A DNA stretch of 59,374 bases. It comes from Paludibacteraceae bacterium (GTDB taxonomy: Bacteria > Bacteroidota > Bacteroidia > Bacteroidales > Paludibacteraceae). How positions within the stretch are numbered: position 1 is the stretch's first letter; every line of letters begins with the position of its first letter. Shown piece after piece: positions 9,401 to 15,974 of the stretch. Location: the NCBI GenBank assembly GCA_024693065.1, contig JAILLP010000003.1, positions 1-59,374 of the forward strand. Direction: 5' to 3'. The position numbers and the translations under genes were made by a program. The notes below the pieces were generated by a model that was not told the origin of the DNA, did not search any database, and worked only from the letters and a program-made list of their open reading frames with translations.

Positions 9401-10831
9401 AAGTAGCTTTAATATATCTTGCTTGGTTAGTTTCTCTTTATAATTTAACTCATTAAACAGTAATTCTTTTTCTTCTTGTAGTAATCTGCGTTTGTTCCGT
9501 TTGGATTTGGACGTTGTTCCTTTATCCTCTTTTTGTTCATCGTTTATTAGTCCGGAAATTTCGACATCGTTTAGTTTTTGCCAGATTTTGAATTCTTGGT
9601 ATAGAGGAGAGGATTTAGGACAAACTTTGCTGCCCGTCGTCTTCGTTTTTTTCTTTCCATCAATTTCAACTTCAATTTGTTTACTTTCAAACTCGCAAAA
9701 TGAAATTAGCCCTTTTTGTGATTTGAGTGGCCGCTGATAAAAGATTATTACATCGCGAATTTCTTTTTTGAGTTCTGGCGTGAGTTGTTCTTTGTGAAAT
9801 TTTTCTTGTGTTTCCCAAATGGTTTCAAATTCATTTAAATAATCCTGACGATAGAAGACTTGGTTTTTGAGACTATAATTGGGGTCCATGTCCAATTGAG
9901 CCATTTGATATTGTCCAATAGTCTGTTTATTAAAGTACAATTCCTTACTTCTGTCACTTATGTTGCCCAAATAACCGCTGGCGTTATTTATTTGACTATT
10001 AATTTCTTGAAAAACAATGGCCAATGATTCAGATTCCAATTGGTTGGAAAGGGCATTTACACGCCATTGATAGTTCTCGATTTTTTGTTCTAACCCTTTG
10101 GTGGTGCGTTTTATGCCAACAAGGTTAAACACTTTTGCGCATATGGCCCAGGTCTGGGTTTTGTTTTTCCCTTGTAAATCCTCTTTTAAGGTGTCAGTTA
10201 AAATATTAGGATACCCCTTTTTCTGGATCTCCCAGATACGCTCGAATTCTGTTTGTAAATCGGAGCGATAAAATTCCGGCAAGAATTCAATTCCACTTTT
10301 TAGTAAATCTAAGGATAACTGTCCTGGTGTTAGATTTCCTTCGTATAATCGTTTTGCAATCTCCATTCCATCAATGAGTTGTCCCTCTTCTGTTGATTTT
10401 GCTTTTCGACTACTTTTATAACCTCTTTTTTTATTAATCATTAAAAGGACTCGAGCGAATTCTTGTAAGGAAATCTCTTCAGTGGCAGCTTTTGCACGCA
10501 ATCGGTATGTCTCAAACGTAGTTCTATTGCCATTTTCTGAAAGAATAGTATCATCATTTATAAATTTATTTTCCTTCAAAATTTCGATAAGGTTATCTCT
10601 GCGAAGTTTGTATCTCTGTAAGTTCCGACGCATACTGCGTTTGAGAGTTCGATCAGCATTGGTTGTTATACTTTTCCCTTTCTCGAAATTCGTCAACTCA
10701 TCTACAGTGAGTGGATTCACTCTTACTCCTAATTTTACAATGGATGATTTTTCTTCAGCATTTTCAGCTTCATTCACCACCGCCCAACCAATACTATTGG
10801 TGCCTAAGTCTAGTCCTAATATCTTTTTCAT
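6500..10831 (-). CDS. cas9: Type II-C CRISPR effector nuclease Cas9
   Basis: A 1443-aa Cas9, the crRNA-tracrRNA guided double-strand DNA nuclease. RuvC-I is at the N-terminus, ILGLDLGTNSIGWAVVNE with Asp8. The arginine-rich bridge helix follows at about residues 58-90 (RSMRRNLQRYKLRRDNL). RuvC-II with its Glu is near residue 699 (IRIELARELKKSAKERE). The HNH domain has its catalytic His near residue 784 (FDIEHIIPQAKLFDD). RuvC-III is near residue 947 (NDHRHHAMDALTIAF). All catalytic residues are present, so it should be active. The C-terminal PAM-interacting region (about 1000-1443) contains two copies of a RLKEF..DAKKAF...KPIWLN motif. The length matches the large Bacteroidota II-C subgroup rather than the shorter Neisseria/Campylobacter enzymes. 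The gene is AT-rich (8701-8760 has 22 G+C of 60 by hand count), unlike cas1. No convincing minus-strand promoter was found; the mRNA leader may run antisense to the tracrRNA. Confidence 0.98.
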   Translation of the reverse strand: MKKILGLDLGTNSIGWAVVNEAENAEEKSSIVKLGVRVNPLTVDELTNFEKGKSITTNADRTLKRSMRRNLQRYKLRRDNLIEILKENKFINDDTILSENGNRTTFETYRLRAKAATEEISLQEFARVLLMINKKRGYKSSRKAKSTEEGQLIDGMEIAKRLYEGNLTPGQLSLDLLKSGIEFLPEFYRSDLQTEFERIWEIQKKGYPNILTDTLKEDLQGKNKTQTWAICAKVFNLVGIKRTTKGLEQKIENYQWRVNALSNQLESESLAIVFQEINSQINNASGYLGNISDRSKELYFNKQTIGQYQMAQLDMDPNYSLKNQVFYRQDYLNEFETIWETQEKFHKEQLTPELKKEIRDVIIFYQRPLKSQKGLISFCEFESKQIEVEIDGKKKTKTTGSKVCPKSSPLYQEFKIWQKLNDVEISGLINDEQKEDKGTTSKSKRNKRRLLQEEKELLFNELNYKEKLTKQDILKLLFKNTKELDLNFKELDGNHTQNTLIKAYLTIIERSGHNLGDISKKSAKEITKAITEIFNTLGINTEILKFDSSLPDPKFDQQPMYKLWHLLYSFEGDNSNLGNEKLIEKLQNTYGFNSEYATILANVKFETDYGSLSSKAIRKILPHLKDGNDYSVACEYAGYRHSKQSLTKEEIQNRVLKDKLELLPRNSLRNPVVEKILNQMINVVNTISETYGKPDEIRIELARELKKSAKEREELTKSINETTKLHEEYVKKLQSEFGLSHVSRNDIIRYKLYKELESNGYKTLYTSTYIPHEKLFSKEFDIEHIIPQAKLFDDSFSNKTLEARQANLDKSNMTAYDFVSQKYGEEYAKGDYTSRIEKLYKDGKISKTKRDKLMMKETDIPSGFINRDLRDSQYIAKKAREILEGIVRYVVPTTGSITDRLREDWQLVDVMQELNWNKYNELGLTEIIKGRDGQLIRRIKDWTKRNDHRHHAMDALTIAFTKRSFIQYLNNLNARISKGVDEWIDLDMVEFSDLSKEDKTKAVYFIEKKELSRDNHGKLRFNPPMPLNEFRAESKRHLENILVSIKAKNKVVTLNINTTQKATGKNKKAQLTPRGQLHLETVYGSCKQYGTKEEKINASFDIKKIQSVAKQTYREALLSRLKEFDNDAKKAFTGKNSLEKNPIWLNTQHTDKVPEKVKMVCFENIYTIRKPIDKDLNVEKVVDVHVRQILQDRLKEFGDDAKKAFSNLDEKPIWLNKEKGIAIKRVTITGVSNIEALHDKRDKEGNLILNKEGKTQPVDFVNTGNNHHVAIYRKPKLDKNGQPMFNENGDLQYELDEKIVSFFEATSRAIQQLPIIDKTYKQDEGWQFLFTMKQNEYFIFPRYDSEGNMIFNPKAYDEDWFKNPENYATISSNLYRVQKMSKVASGNSFVRDYVFRHHLETTVTDNKTLRDITYRQYKSLAFASGVVKVRVNHIGQIVSVGEY

Positions 10832-10847
10832 TTTTCTTCAGTTTTTG

Positions 10848-10878
10848 TTTGCAATGTAAGAAAAAACGAGTAAATTAG
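10848..10878 (+). promoter_or_regulatory. tracrRNA promoter, TTTG-N19-TAAATTAG
   Basis: The -33 element TTTG is at 10848-10851 and the -7 element TAAATTAG at 10871-10878, with 19 nt between. It differs from the TAnnTTTG consensus only by A for T before the final G. The predicted start, 6-8 nt downstream, falls at the beginning of the anti-repeat. The -33 element is only 17 nt from the cas9 start on the opposite strand. Confidence 0.7.
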
Positions 10879-10883
10879 CAACA

Positions 10884-10965
10884 CAAAATTGAAGCAATTC
10901 ACAATAAGGATTATTCCGTTGTGAAAACATTTAAGGCGGCTCTCCCTCGGGGGGAGTCGCTTTCG
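10884..10965 (+). ncRNA. tracrRNA of the type II-C system
   Basis: The anti-repeat CAAAATTGAAGCAATTCACA (10884-10903) is the plus-strand repeat sequence with one A missing. It therefore pairs with crRNA repeat RNA over about 22 bp with a single bulge. It is followed by a short GGA/TCC nexus-like hairpin (about 10908-10917), a linker, and a strong stem GCGGCTCTCC (10936-10945) with GGGGAGTCGC (10951-10960), then TTTCGTTT. The last stem probably acts as terminator, giving an RNA of about 80-85 nt. It is divergent from cas9. The repeat match, the promoter spacing and the hairpins all support the call; exact ends are predicted. Confidence 0.92.
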
Positions 10966-11054
10966 TTTATACCTTCCCCCTCTATTCGGACGTTCCCTTC
11001 CCATATTCCTTCCCACCATTCACCGTTTCCCGTCTAGGTTCGTCATTTCAAAAG

Positions 11055-11071
11055 GGGTACAAATTGTACCC
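11055..11071. repeat. Palindrome GGGTAC-AAATT-GTACCC
   Basis: A 6-bp perfect inverted repeat with a 5-nt centre, 22 bp upstream of a perfect -7 element (11093-11100). Its position suggests an operator for the small operon that follows. It shares the GGTAC-N5-GTACC core with the hairpin at 6389-6415. Confidence 0.5.
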
Positions 11072-11092
11072 TAGTTGGAACTAAGAAATTAT

Positions 11093-11100
11093 TATATTTG
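11093..11100 (+). promoter_or_regulatory. -7 element TATATTTG for the small-ORF / membrane-protein operon
   Basis: A perfect TAnnTTTG match 27 bp before the ATG at 11128. No -33 TTTG is found at 19-21 bp upstream, so the promoter may need an activator, possibly acting at the 11055 palindrome. Confidence 0.5.
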
Positions 11101-11127
11101 TGAAAGAGATATCTAAACTAGTTGTCA

Positions 11128-11247
11128 ATGGAACAGAATGGTAATAGTGCCAAGGATGTGGAGCAGTCGCAACATCTTCAGGATGCTTTGCGGTCGACGC
11201 TGCGCAGATTGCTGTCTAATATTATTAATCTTTATAAAATTCGTTGA
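11128..11247 (+). CDS. Small 39-aa protein of unknown function
   Basis: A short frame beginning MEQNGNSAKDVEQSQ and ending with a basic amphipathic stretch (LRSTLRRLLSNIINLYKIR). It starts about 20 nt after the predicted transcription start of a perfect -7 element and ends 3 bases before the ATG of the next gene. That arrangement looks like a deliberate two-gene operon. No homology is recognised. It could be a true small protein or only a translated leader for the membrane protein. Confidence 0.45.
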   Translation: MEQNGNSAKDVEQSQHLQDALRSTLRRLLSNIINLYKIR

Positions 11248-11250
11248 GGC

Positions 11251-11703
11251 ATGGATCTTCGTCGTTTGTTGTCCCTTGTCCTTATTTTCCGAGTCATCAC
11301 TCTGATTCTATGGGTGATTGCTGTGGCGTTTATTATTGCCTTTATTGCAATATGGCTCGGAGAACAAAGATTCGGTGATCCTTTGTTTGTCCCTCTATAT
11401 ATTTTTAGTGTGCTTTTGATCGCATATTATGTTTATACTATCGCACTTATTTCCTGGGCGAAGATGGGTAGTGAGGGATCTCTCCAAATCTTGTGTGGGA
11501 CGTTGATTTTCAGTGGTGTAATCTTGCTGATCTTGACGGTGTTGTCCTTTTATGTGGCTATCGCCTTTTCGATGATCACCCATCCCCTTGCTGTGTTCTT
11601 ATTGCTGCTCAGTTCCGCCCTGCCGGTTCTTTGTTTTCTCTTTACCATCAAATTGAACGAAGCCCATAAGGAAGCTCTGCGGGAAACGGATCAGTCCTGC
11701 TAA
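11251..11703 (+). CDS. Four-helix inner-membrane protein of unknown function
   Basis: A 150-aa hydrophobic protein with four predicted membrane segments, at about residues 12-36, 44-68, 78-104 and 110-133, and a charged C-terminal tail (LNEAHKEALRETDQSC). The family is not recognised. The ATG immediately follows the stop of the 39-aa frame, suggesting coupled translation. It sits between the CRISPR locus and dxs, and nothing ties it to either function. Confidence 0.75.
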   Translation: MDLRRLLSLVLIFRVITLILWVIAVAFIIAFIAIWLGEQRFGDPLFVPLYIFSVLLIAYYVYTIALISWAKMGSEGSLQILCGTLIFSGVILLILTVLSFYVAIAFSMITHPLAVFLLLLSSALPVLCFLFTIKLNEAHKEALRETDQSC

Positions 11704-11753
11704 ATCCTTCCTTTTCAGGATGGAATGTGCGGTCTGAAATAATAGGGGCATGG

Positions 11754-11787
11754 CTTGTCAATCGTATCGAATTTATTCCTACTTTTG
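11754..11787 (+). promoter_or_regulatory. Probable dxs promoter, CTTG-N22-TACTTTTG
   Basis: A perfect -7 element TACTTTTG is at 11780-11787, with CTTG at 11754-11757 as a weak -33 element at slightly long spacing. The dxs start is 41 bp downstream. Confidence 0.5.
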
Positions 11788-11827
11788 CGTTAGGCAATTA
11801 TTGTAGTGGATTTAATAGTTTGGTGAT

Positions 11828-13723
11828 TTGGAATCATTGTTAGATAAGATAGATACACCGTCCGATCTGAAGAAGTTGGACGAGTCCCAGTTACCTCAGG
11901 TGTGTGACGAGTTGCGCCGTTTCATTATCGACGAGCTCTCGCATAATCCGGGACACTTGGCTTCGAGCCTTGGCGTCGTGGAGTTGACGGTCGCATTGCA
12001 TTACGTGTATGACGTGCCGGAGGATAAGATCGTCTGGGACGTGGGTCACCAGGCTTATGGACATAAGATCCTCACAGGACGTAGGACCCGCTTCTCCACC
12101 AACCGCCAGTTCGGCGGCATCAGTGGTTTCCCTAACCCTCACGAGAGCGAGTACGACTCCTTCGTGGCGGGCCATGCCTCCAACTCCATCTCGGCCGCTT
12201 TGGGCATCTCCATCGCTGACGATAAGTTGGGCAAGGATCAAGCCCATACGGTGGCTGTCATCGGTGACGCCGCCATGTCGGGCGGTCTGGCTTTCGAGGG
12301 CCTGAACAACGCTTCTGCCTATCCTAACAATCTGTTGGTAGTCCTCAACGACAACCACATGGCCATCGATGCGCCTGTGGGGGGTATGAGCGAGTACCTC
12401 GTGCGTCTGACCACCTCCGCCACCTACAACAAATGGCGCTATAAGCTCTATCGTTTCTTCGCGAAACTGGGATGGGTGAAGGAGAATGAGAAGGCGAAGC
12501 ATATCCGTTTCCACAACTCGGTCAAGGCGGCCATCGCTAATGAACATAACCTATTCGAGGTGCTCAATCTCCGATACTTCGGTCCGGTGGACGGTCACGA
12601 CGTGGTCAGCCTCGTGAAGATCCTTCGTTCGATCAAGGATTACCAGGGACCGAAGGTGCTGCATATCAAGACGAAAAAGGGCAAGGGCTTCAAGCCTGCG
12701 GAGGAAGCCGCTGCGATCTGGCATGCGCCGGGTAAGTTCAACAAGGAGACGGGCGAGCGGGTCGTGGCACCTATCACGAAGGATACGCCGCCCCTGTTCC
12801 AGGATGTGTTCGGACACACCTTGGTCGAACTGGCGCGCATGAACGATAAGGTGGTGGGTATCACCCCAGCCATGCCTTCGGGCTGTTCCATGTCCTTCCT
12901 GATGCATGAGATGCCCGACCGTGTCTTCGACGTGGGTATCGCAGAGGGCCATGCGGTCACCTTCTCCGCCGGCTTGGCGAAGGAGGGCATGATGCCTTTC
13001 TGTAACATATATTCCTCCTTCATGCAACGCGCGTATGACAACGTGATCCATGATGTCTGCCTGCAGAATCTGGACATGGTCATGTGCCTGGACCGTGCGG
13101 GATTGGTCGGCTCTGACGGTGCGACCCACCACGGAGCGTTCGATCTGGCGGCCTTCCGTTGCGTGCCGAACCTCACGATTGCTTCCCCGATGAATGTGAT
13201 CGAGCTTCGTAACCTGATGTACACGGCCTCCTTGCCGGGTCACGGACCGTTCATGATCCGCTATCCGCGAGGTAAGGGCGTTCTGTTGGATTGGCACAAA
13301 GAGATGGAGGAGATGCCGGTGGGCAAGGGCGTCTGCCTGAAAAAGGGGACCTCTTCCCTTGCTGTCCTCTCGCTCGGTCCGTTGGGTCATGCGGCGGCAA
13401 AGGCGATCGCCAAGGCGGAGGAGAACGGCATGAGCGTTTCGCACTATAACATGCTCTTCCTGAAGCCTTTGGACGAAGAGTTGTTGGATGAGGTCGCCAA
13501 GACATACCAATCCGTCATCACGGTTGAGGACGGTGTCGTGTCGGGCGGATTCGGCTCCGCTGTGCTGGAGTACTTTGCGGACCATGACGTGGCGATGCAT
13601 GTGAAGCGCATTGGTATTCCGAATATCTTCGCCACCCATGGCACACAAGAAGAGTTGTATCATTACTATGGGATGGACGCTGACGGTATCTACGCCGCCA
13701 TCGAGTCTGTCCTGAAAAAATAA
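11828..13723 (+). CDS. dxs: 1-deoxy-D-xylulose-5-phosphate synthase
   Basis: This enzyme condenses pyruvate and glyceraldehyde-3-phosphate to 1-deoxy-D-xylulose-5-phosphate, using thiamine diphosphate and Mg2+. It is the entry step of the non-mevalonate isoprenoid pathway. At 631 aa it is normal length. The start appears to be TTG at 11828, giving [17 protein letters not shown], which matches the usual DXS N-terminus; no ATG is available nearby. Visible motifs are [20 protein letters not shown], the thiamine-diphosphate motif [18 protein letters not shown] (about residue 145), the catalytic Glu in [11 protein letters not shown] (about residue 372), and the transketolase C-terminal domain from about residue 495. 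The next gene begins 9 bases later. Confidence 0.97.
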   Translation: MESLLDKIDTPSDLKKLDESQLPQVCDELRRFIIDELSHNPGHLASSLGVVELTVALHYVYDVPEDKIVWDVGHQAYGHKILTGRRTRFSTNRQFGGISGFPNPHESEYDSFVAGHASNSISAALGISIADDKLGKDQAHTVAVIGDAAMSGGLAFEGLNNASAYPNNLLVVLNDNHMAIDAPVGGMSEYLVRLTTSATYNKWRYKLYRFFAKLGWVKENEKAKHIRFHNSVKAAIANEHNLFEVLNLRYFGPVDGHDVVSLVKILRSIKDYQGPKVLHIKTKKGKGFKPAEEAAAIWHAPGKFNKETGERVVAPITKDTPPLFQDVFGHTLVELARMNDKVVGITPAMPSGCSMSFLMHEMPDRVFDVGIAEGHAVTFSAGLAKEGMMPFCNIYSSFMQRAYDNVIHDVCLQNLDMVMCLDRAGLVGSDGATHHGAFDLAAFRCVPNLTIASPMNVIELRNLMYTASLPGHGPFMIRYPRGKGVLLDWHKEMEEMPVGKGVCLKKGTSSLAVLSLGPLGHAAAKAIAKAEENGMSVSHYNMLFLKPLDEELLDEVAKTYQSVITVEDGVVSGGFGSAVLEYFADHDVAMHVKRIGIPNIFATHGTQEELYHYYGMDADGIYAAIESVLKK

Positions 13724-13732
13724 GGGAAGTCT

Positions 13733-14506
13733 ATGGACGAAAAGAAAGCATTTAAGATCTTGGCGTGCGTCGCAGGTGTCGCTGTGGTAGCCTATGTGCT
13801 GCTCATCACGGTTTTCTCAGAGACGTGGGATTATTGGGGCGCCATCCACAAAAACACGGTGCGGGGCTATGTCGAGTATCGGGAGGCATATCCGCAGAGC
13901 AAATATATGGATCGTGTGAACGAGCGGAAGAGCTTGTTGGAGGAGCCTTATTTCCAGGACCGCAGGAAGAAGAATACGGTTGAGGCCTACGACGAGTTTC
14001 TCTTCGCCTATCCGCATGACAAATATACAGCCGAAGCCACCCGGTTGCGGGATAGCATCGTATATTGGCAGAGCGAGGTGGAGAAGTATGGCAAGAATTC
14101 TCTGGAGCAGGGTAGTATGCCTTACCAAGACCAATACGGAGTGCCTAAGAAGCCACGGAAAGACTCCAATTCGGACATCGTGGTGGTGGCGCCCATCTCG
14201 TTCGATGTGGTAGCCTTCATCAAGGAAAAGGACGAGAACGGCAAGGTGGTGAGCCATGCCTACATCAAGGCGGACAGCACCTATACCTTCCGCATAGACA
14301 ATGGATCTTATCAGGCGTTTTTCTACATCGGTAGGGGATGGCATCCTGAGAAGACGATGCCGACAGGGCTGAAGGGCGGTTTCCTTCTCTTCGAGACCTA
14401 TTCCAAGGATGATCCGGTCACGCTCACGGACGAGGTGATCACCTATCGCTTGAGTATGCGCCAGAAGAAATACAGTACGAGGAGGGAAGTATTTGGAGCG
14501 GATTGA
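13733..14506 (+). CDS. Membrane-anchored protein with TPR-like segments, unknown function
   Basis: A 257-aa protein with one N-terminal membrane helix (about residues 9-28, ILACVAGVAVVAYVLLITVF) and an extracytoplasmic remainder. Two similar segments with the pattern AYxxxxxAYPxxKY (about residues 48-66 and 84-102) look like degenerate TPR helices. A beta-rich C-terminal half follows (YTFRIDNGSYQAFFYIGRGW and beyond). I do not recognise a named family. It is 9 bases after dxs and shares its transcript, ending in a strong terminator, but no isoprenoid role can be inferred. Confidence 0.8.
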   Translation: MDEKKAFKILACVAGVAVVAYVLLITVFSETWDYWGAIHKNTVRGYVEYREAYPQSKYMDRVNERKSLLEEPYFQDRRKKNTVEAYDEFLFAYPHDKYTAEATRLRDSIVYWQSEVEKYGKNSLEQGSMPYQDQYGVPKKPRKDSNSDIVVVAPISFDVVAFIKEKDENGKVVSHAYIKADSTYTFRIDNGSYQAFFYIGRGWHPEKTMPTGLKGGFLLFETYSKDDPVTLTDEVITYRLSMRQKKYSTRREVFGAD

Positions 14507-14523
14507 TCATCCGCTCTTTTTTT
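14496..14523 (+). terminator. Rho-independent terminator of the dxs operon
   Basis: Stem GAGCGGAT (14496-14503) with ATCCGCTC (14509-14516), a 5-nt loop, and seven T residues. The left arm lies inside the end of the upstream coding region. Confidence 0.9.
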
Positions 14524-15964
14524 ACTCTTCTACCACACCTCCCCTTAGTTTCAGCTCTGTTCTGTTATTCAATTCTCTACCGCTCTTCGTGTTGTTGGAG
14601 GCGACAGGTTGAGTGTTTCCTTTGCTGATGCATTCCATCCGTTCTTCAGGTATTCCCTTCCGTATCAGCGCTTGTTTGAATGCTTCGGCCCGTTTCTGTC
14701 CTATGGTGAAACTTTTATCTTCCTTTATGGTGTTGTCGGTATGTCCGACGACGAGTAGGGTCACGTTCGGGTTCTTGGCCAAGTAGGTGTAGACGATGTC
14801 GAAGGAGCGCTCGATTTCCTCCGGGAAGGTCGGAATGCTGTTCGGGTAGGCGTATGTGGCTTCGTCAGTGATCTTTTTGAGAGCGAGAGTCGCTTCTTTC
14901 TTCTCTTTTAAGGCCGCTTTGTGGAAGGCTTCGATTTTTTCCTTATCACGTTCCATCTGTTGGTCGTTTTCTTCCTTTAAACGGATGCGCTCCTTTTGCT
15001 CTTGCAGGTTGCGTTCCCTTTTCAGCCTTTCGGCGGCTGCGGCTATCTCTTTCTGCTTTTCTCTTTCTTCCCTTCTCTTCTCGACGATTTGTTCTGCCTC
15101 TTTTTCCCTCTTTTTATCTTTGAGGTCGAAGCGTAGCCCTAGTTTCACACCAGTTTTGAAAGGGTGTACTTCTCTGATCTGATTGCTTCCGAAAGCGCCG
15201 ATGTAATTTTCGCCGTCATATATGTTTTTCTCTTGGTGAATGACGCTGTTGGTGATCCCGTAGTAGGCGTAGAGGCCCATGTAGAAGTCACTTTTTTGTC
15301 CCATTGCCCGGTTGAGTCCCAGTTCCAGATGTGCGCCTAGATGAGTTGTCATGTTGGTGATTTCGTCGGATTGTCCGGCTTCCTTATTCTGGAATCCGTG
15401 GTTGATAAGCCCTTCATATTCCACGTTGGTCGATTCAAACCATCCGGATGTGGTGAATTGCCCTTTTTGAGCGGTGTATTCTTTTATCACGGGGATGGAC
15501 AATGTCGCGCCAAATCCCAGGATGAATCCCCACTTGCCGTTGTTGTTACTTGCATATTGGATGGAGAAAGGTATCTCGACGGATAATATGTCTTGACTCT
15601 CTTCCCAGTCTTTGAATTGGGAGTTGAGGGTGTATTGAAGGTTGTTGTCGTTGTGGATGAATGTCTGTGCGTAGTTGTGGTTGAAAAGGGCAGTGCTATG
15701 GTACGAACTAACTTGTGCGCCGATTCCAATACCCCAATGCCTTGGAATGTATTTGTATTTTATCTCCAGCAATCCGCCATATCCGGTTCTCGCCTCACCG
15801 CCTTCCGCTTCGAATAAGGCGGAGTGCCATCCGCCTCCCAAGTTGAGGCACATGTAATGTCTGGTTCCCAGGTATGGAAGCGAGTCCATTGGTATCTTGG
15901 CGCCGCTAGCGTAGGAGAGGGTGGCCATGCATGTGAGGATTATATATATGATCGTTCTTCCCAT
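14522..15964 (-). CDS. OmpA-family outer-membrane protein with N-terminal barrel and coiled coil
   Basis: A 480-aa protein with a signal peptide (MGRTIIYIILTCMATLSYASG). Residues about 25-275 are beta-rich, like an outer-membrane barrel. A strongly charged coiled coil of about 90 residues follows (about 280-370, rich in K, E, R and Q). The C-terminus is a peptidoglycan-binding OmpA domain (about 375-480) with VTLLVVGHTDNT and NNRTELKLRGG. Proteins of this design link the outer membrane to the cell wall, and the coiled coil probably spans periplasmic distance. It lies 10 bases downstream of the 1015-aa T9SS protein on the same strand, so the two may be co-expressed. The substrate or partner is unknown. 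Confidence 0.88.
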   Translation of the reverse strand: MGRTIIYIILTCMATLSYASGAKIPMDSLPYLGTRHYMCLNLGGGWHSALFEAEGGEARTGYGGLLEIKYKYIPRHWGIGIGAQVSSYHSTALFNHNYAQTFIHNDNNLQYTLNSQFKDWEESQDILSVEIPFSIQYASNNNGKWGFILGFGATLSIPVIKEYTAQKGQFTTSGWFESTNVEYEGLINHGFQNKEAGQSDEITNMTTHLGAHLELGLNRAMGQKSDFYMGLYAYYGITNSVIHQEKNIYDGENYIGAFGSNQIREVHPFKTGVKLGLRFDLKDKKREKEAEQIVEKRREEREKQKEIAAAAERLKRERNLQEQKERIRLKEENDQQMERDKEKIEAFHKAALKEKKEATLALKKITDEATYAYPNSIPTFPEEIERSFDIVYTYLAKNPNVTLLVVGHTDNTIKEDKSFTIGQKRAEAFKQALIRKGIPEERMECISKGNTQPVASNNTKSGRELNNRTELKLRGGVVEE

Positions 15965-15974
15965 TTGTTTTCCG

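Noticed and set aside
10828-11019. 63-codon minus-strand frame over the tracrRNA
   Set aside because: The anti-repeat, promoter and hairpins explain the region; the translation is basic low-quality sequence.
12551-13663. 370-codon minus-strand frame
   Set aside because: It is antisense to dxs, whose motifs and length are complete.
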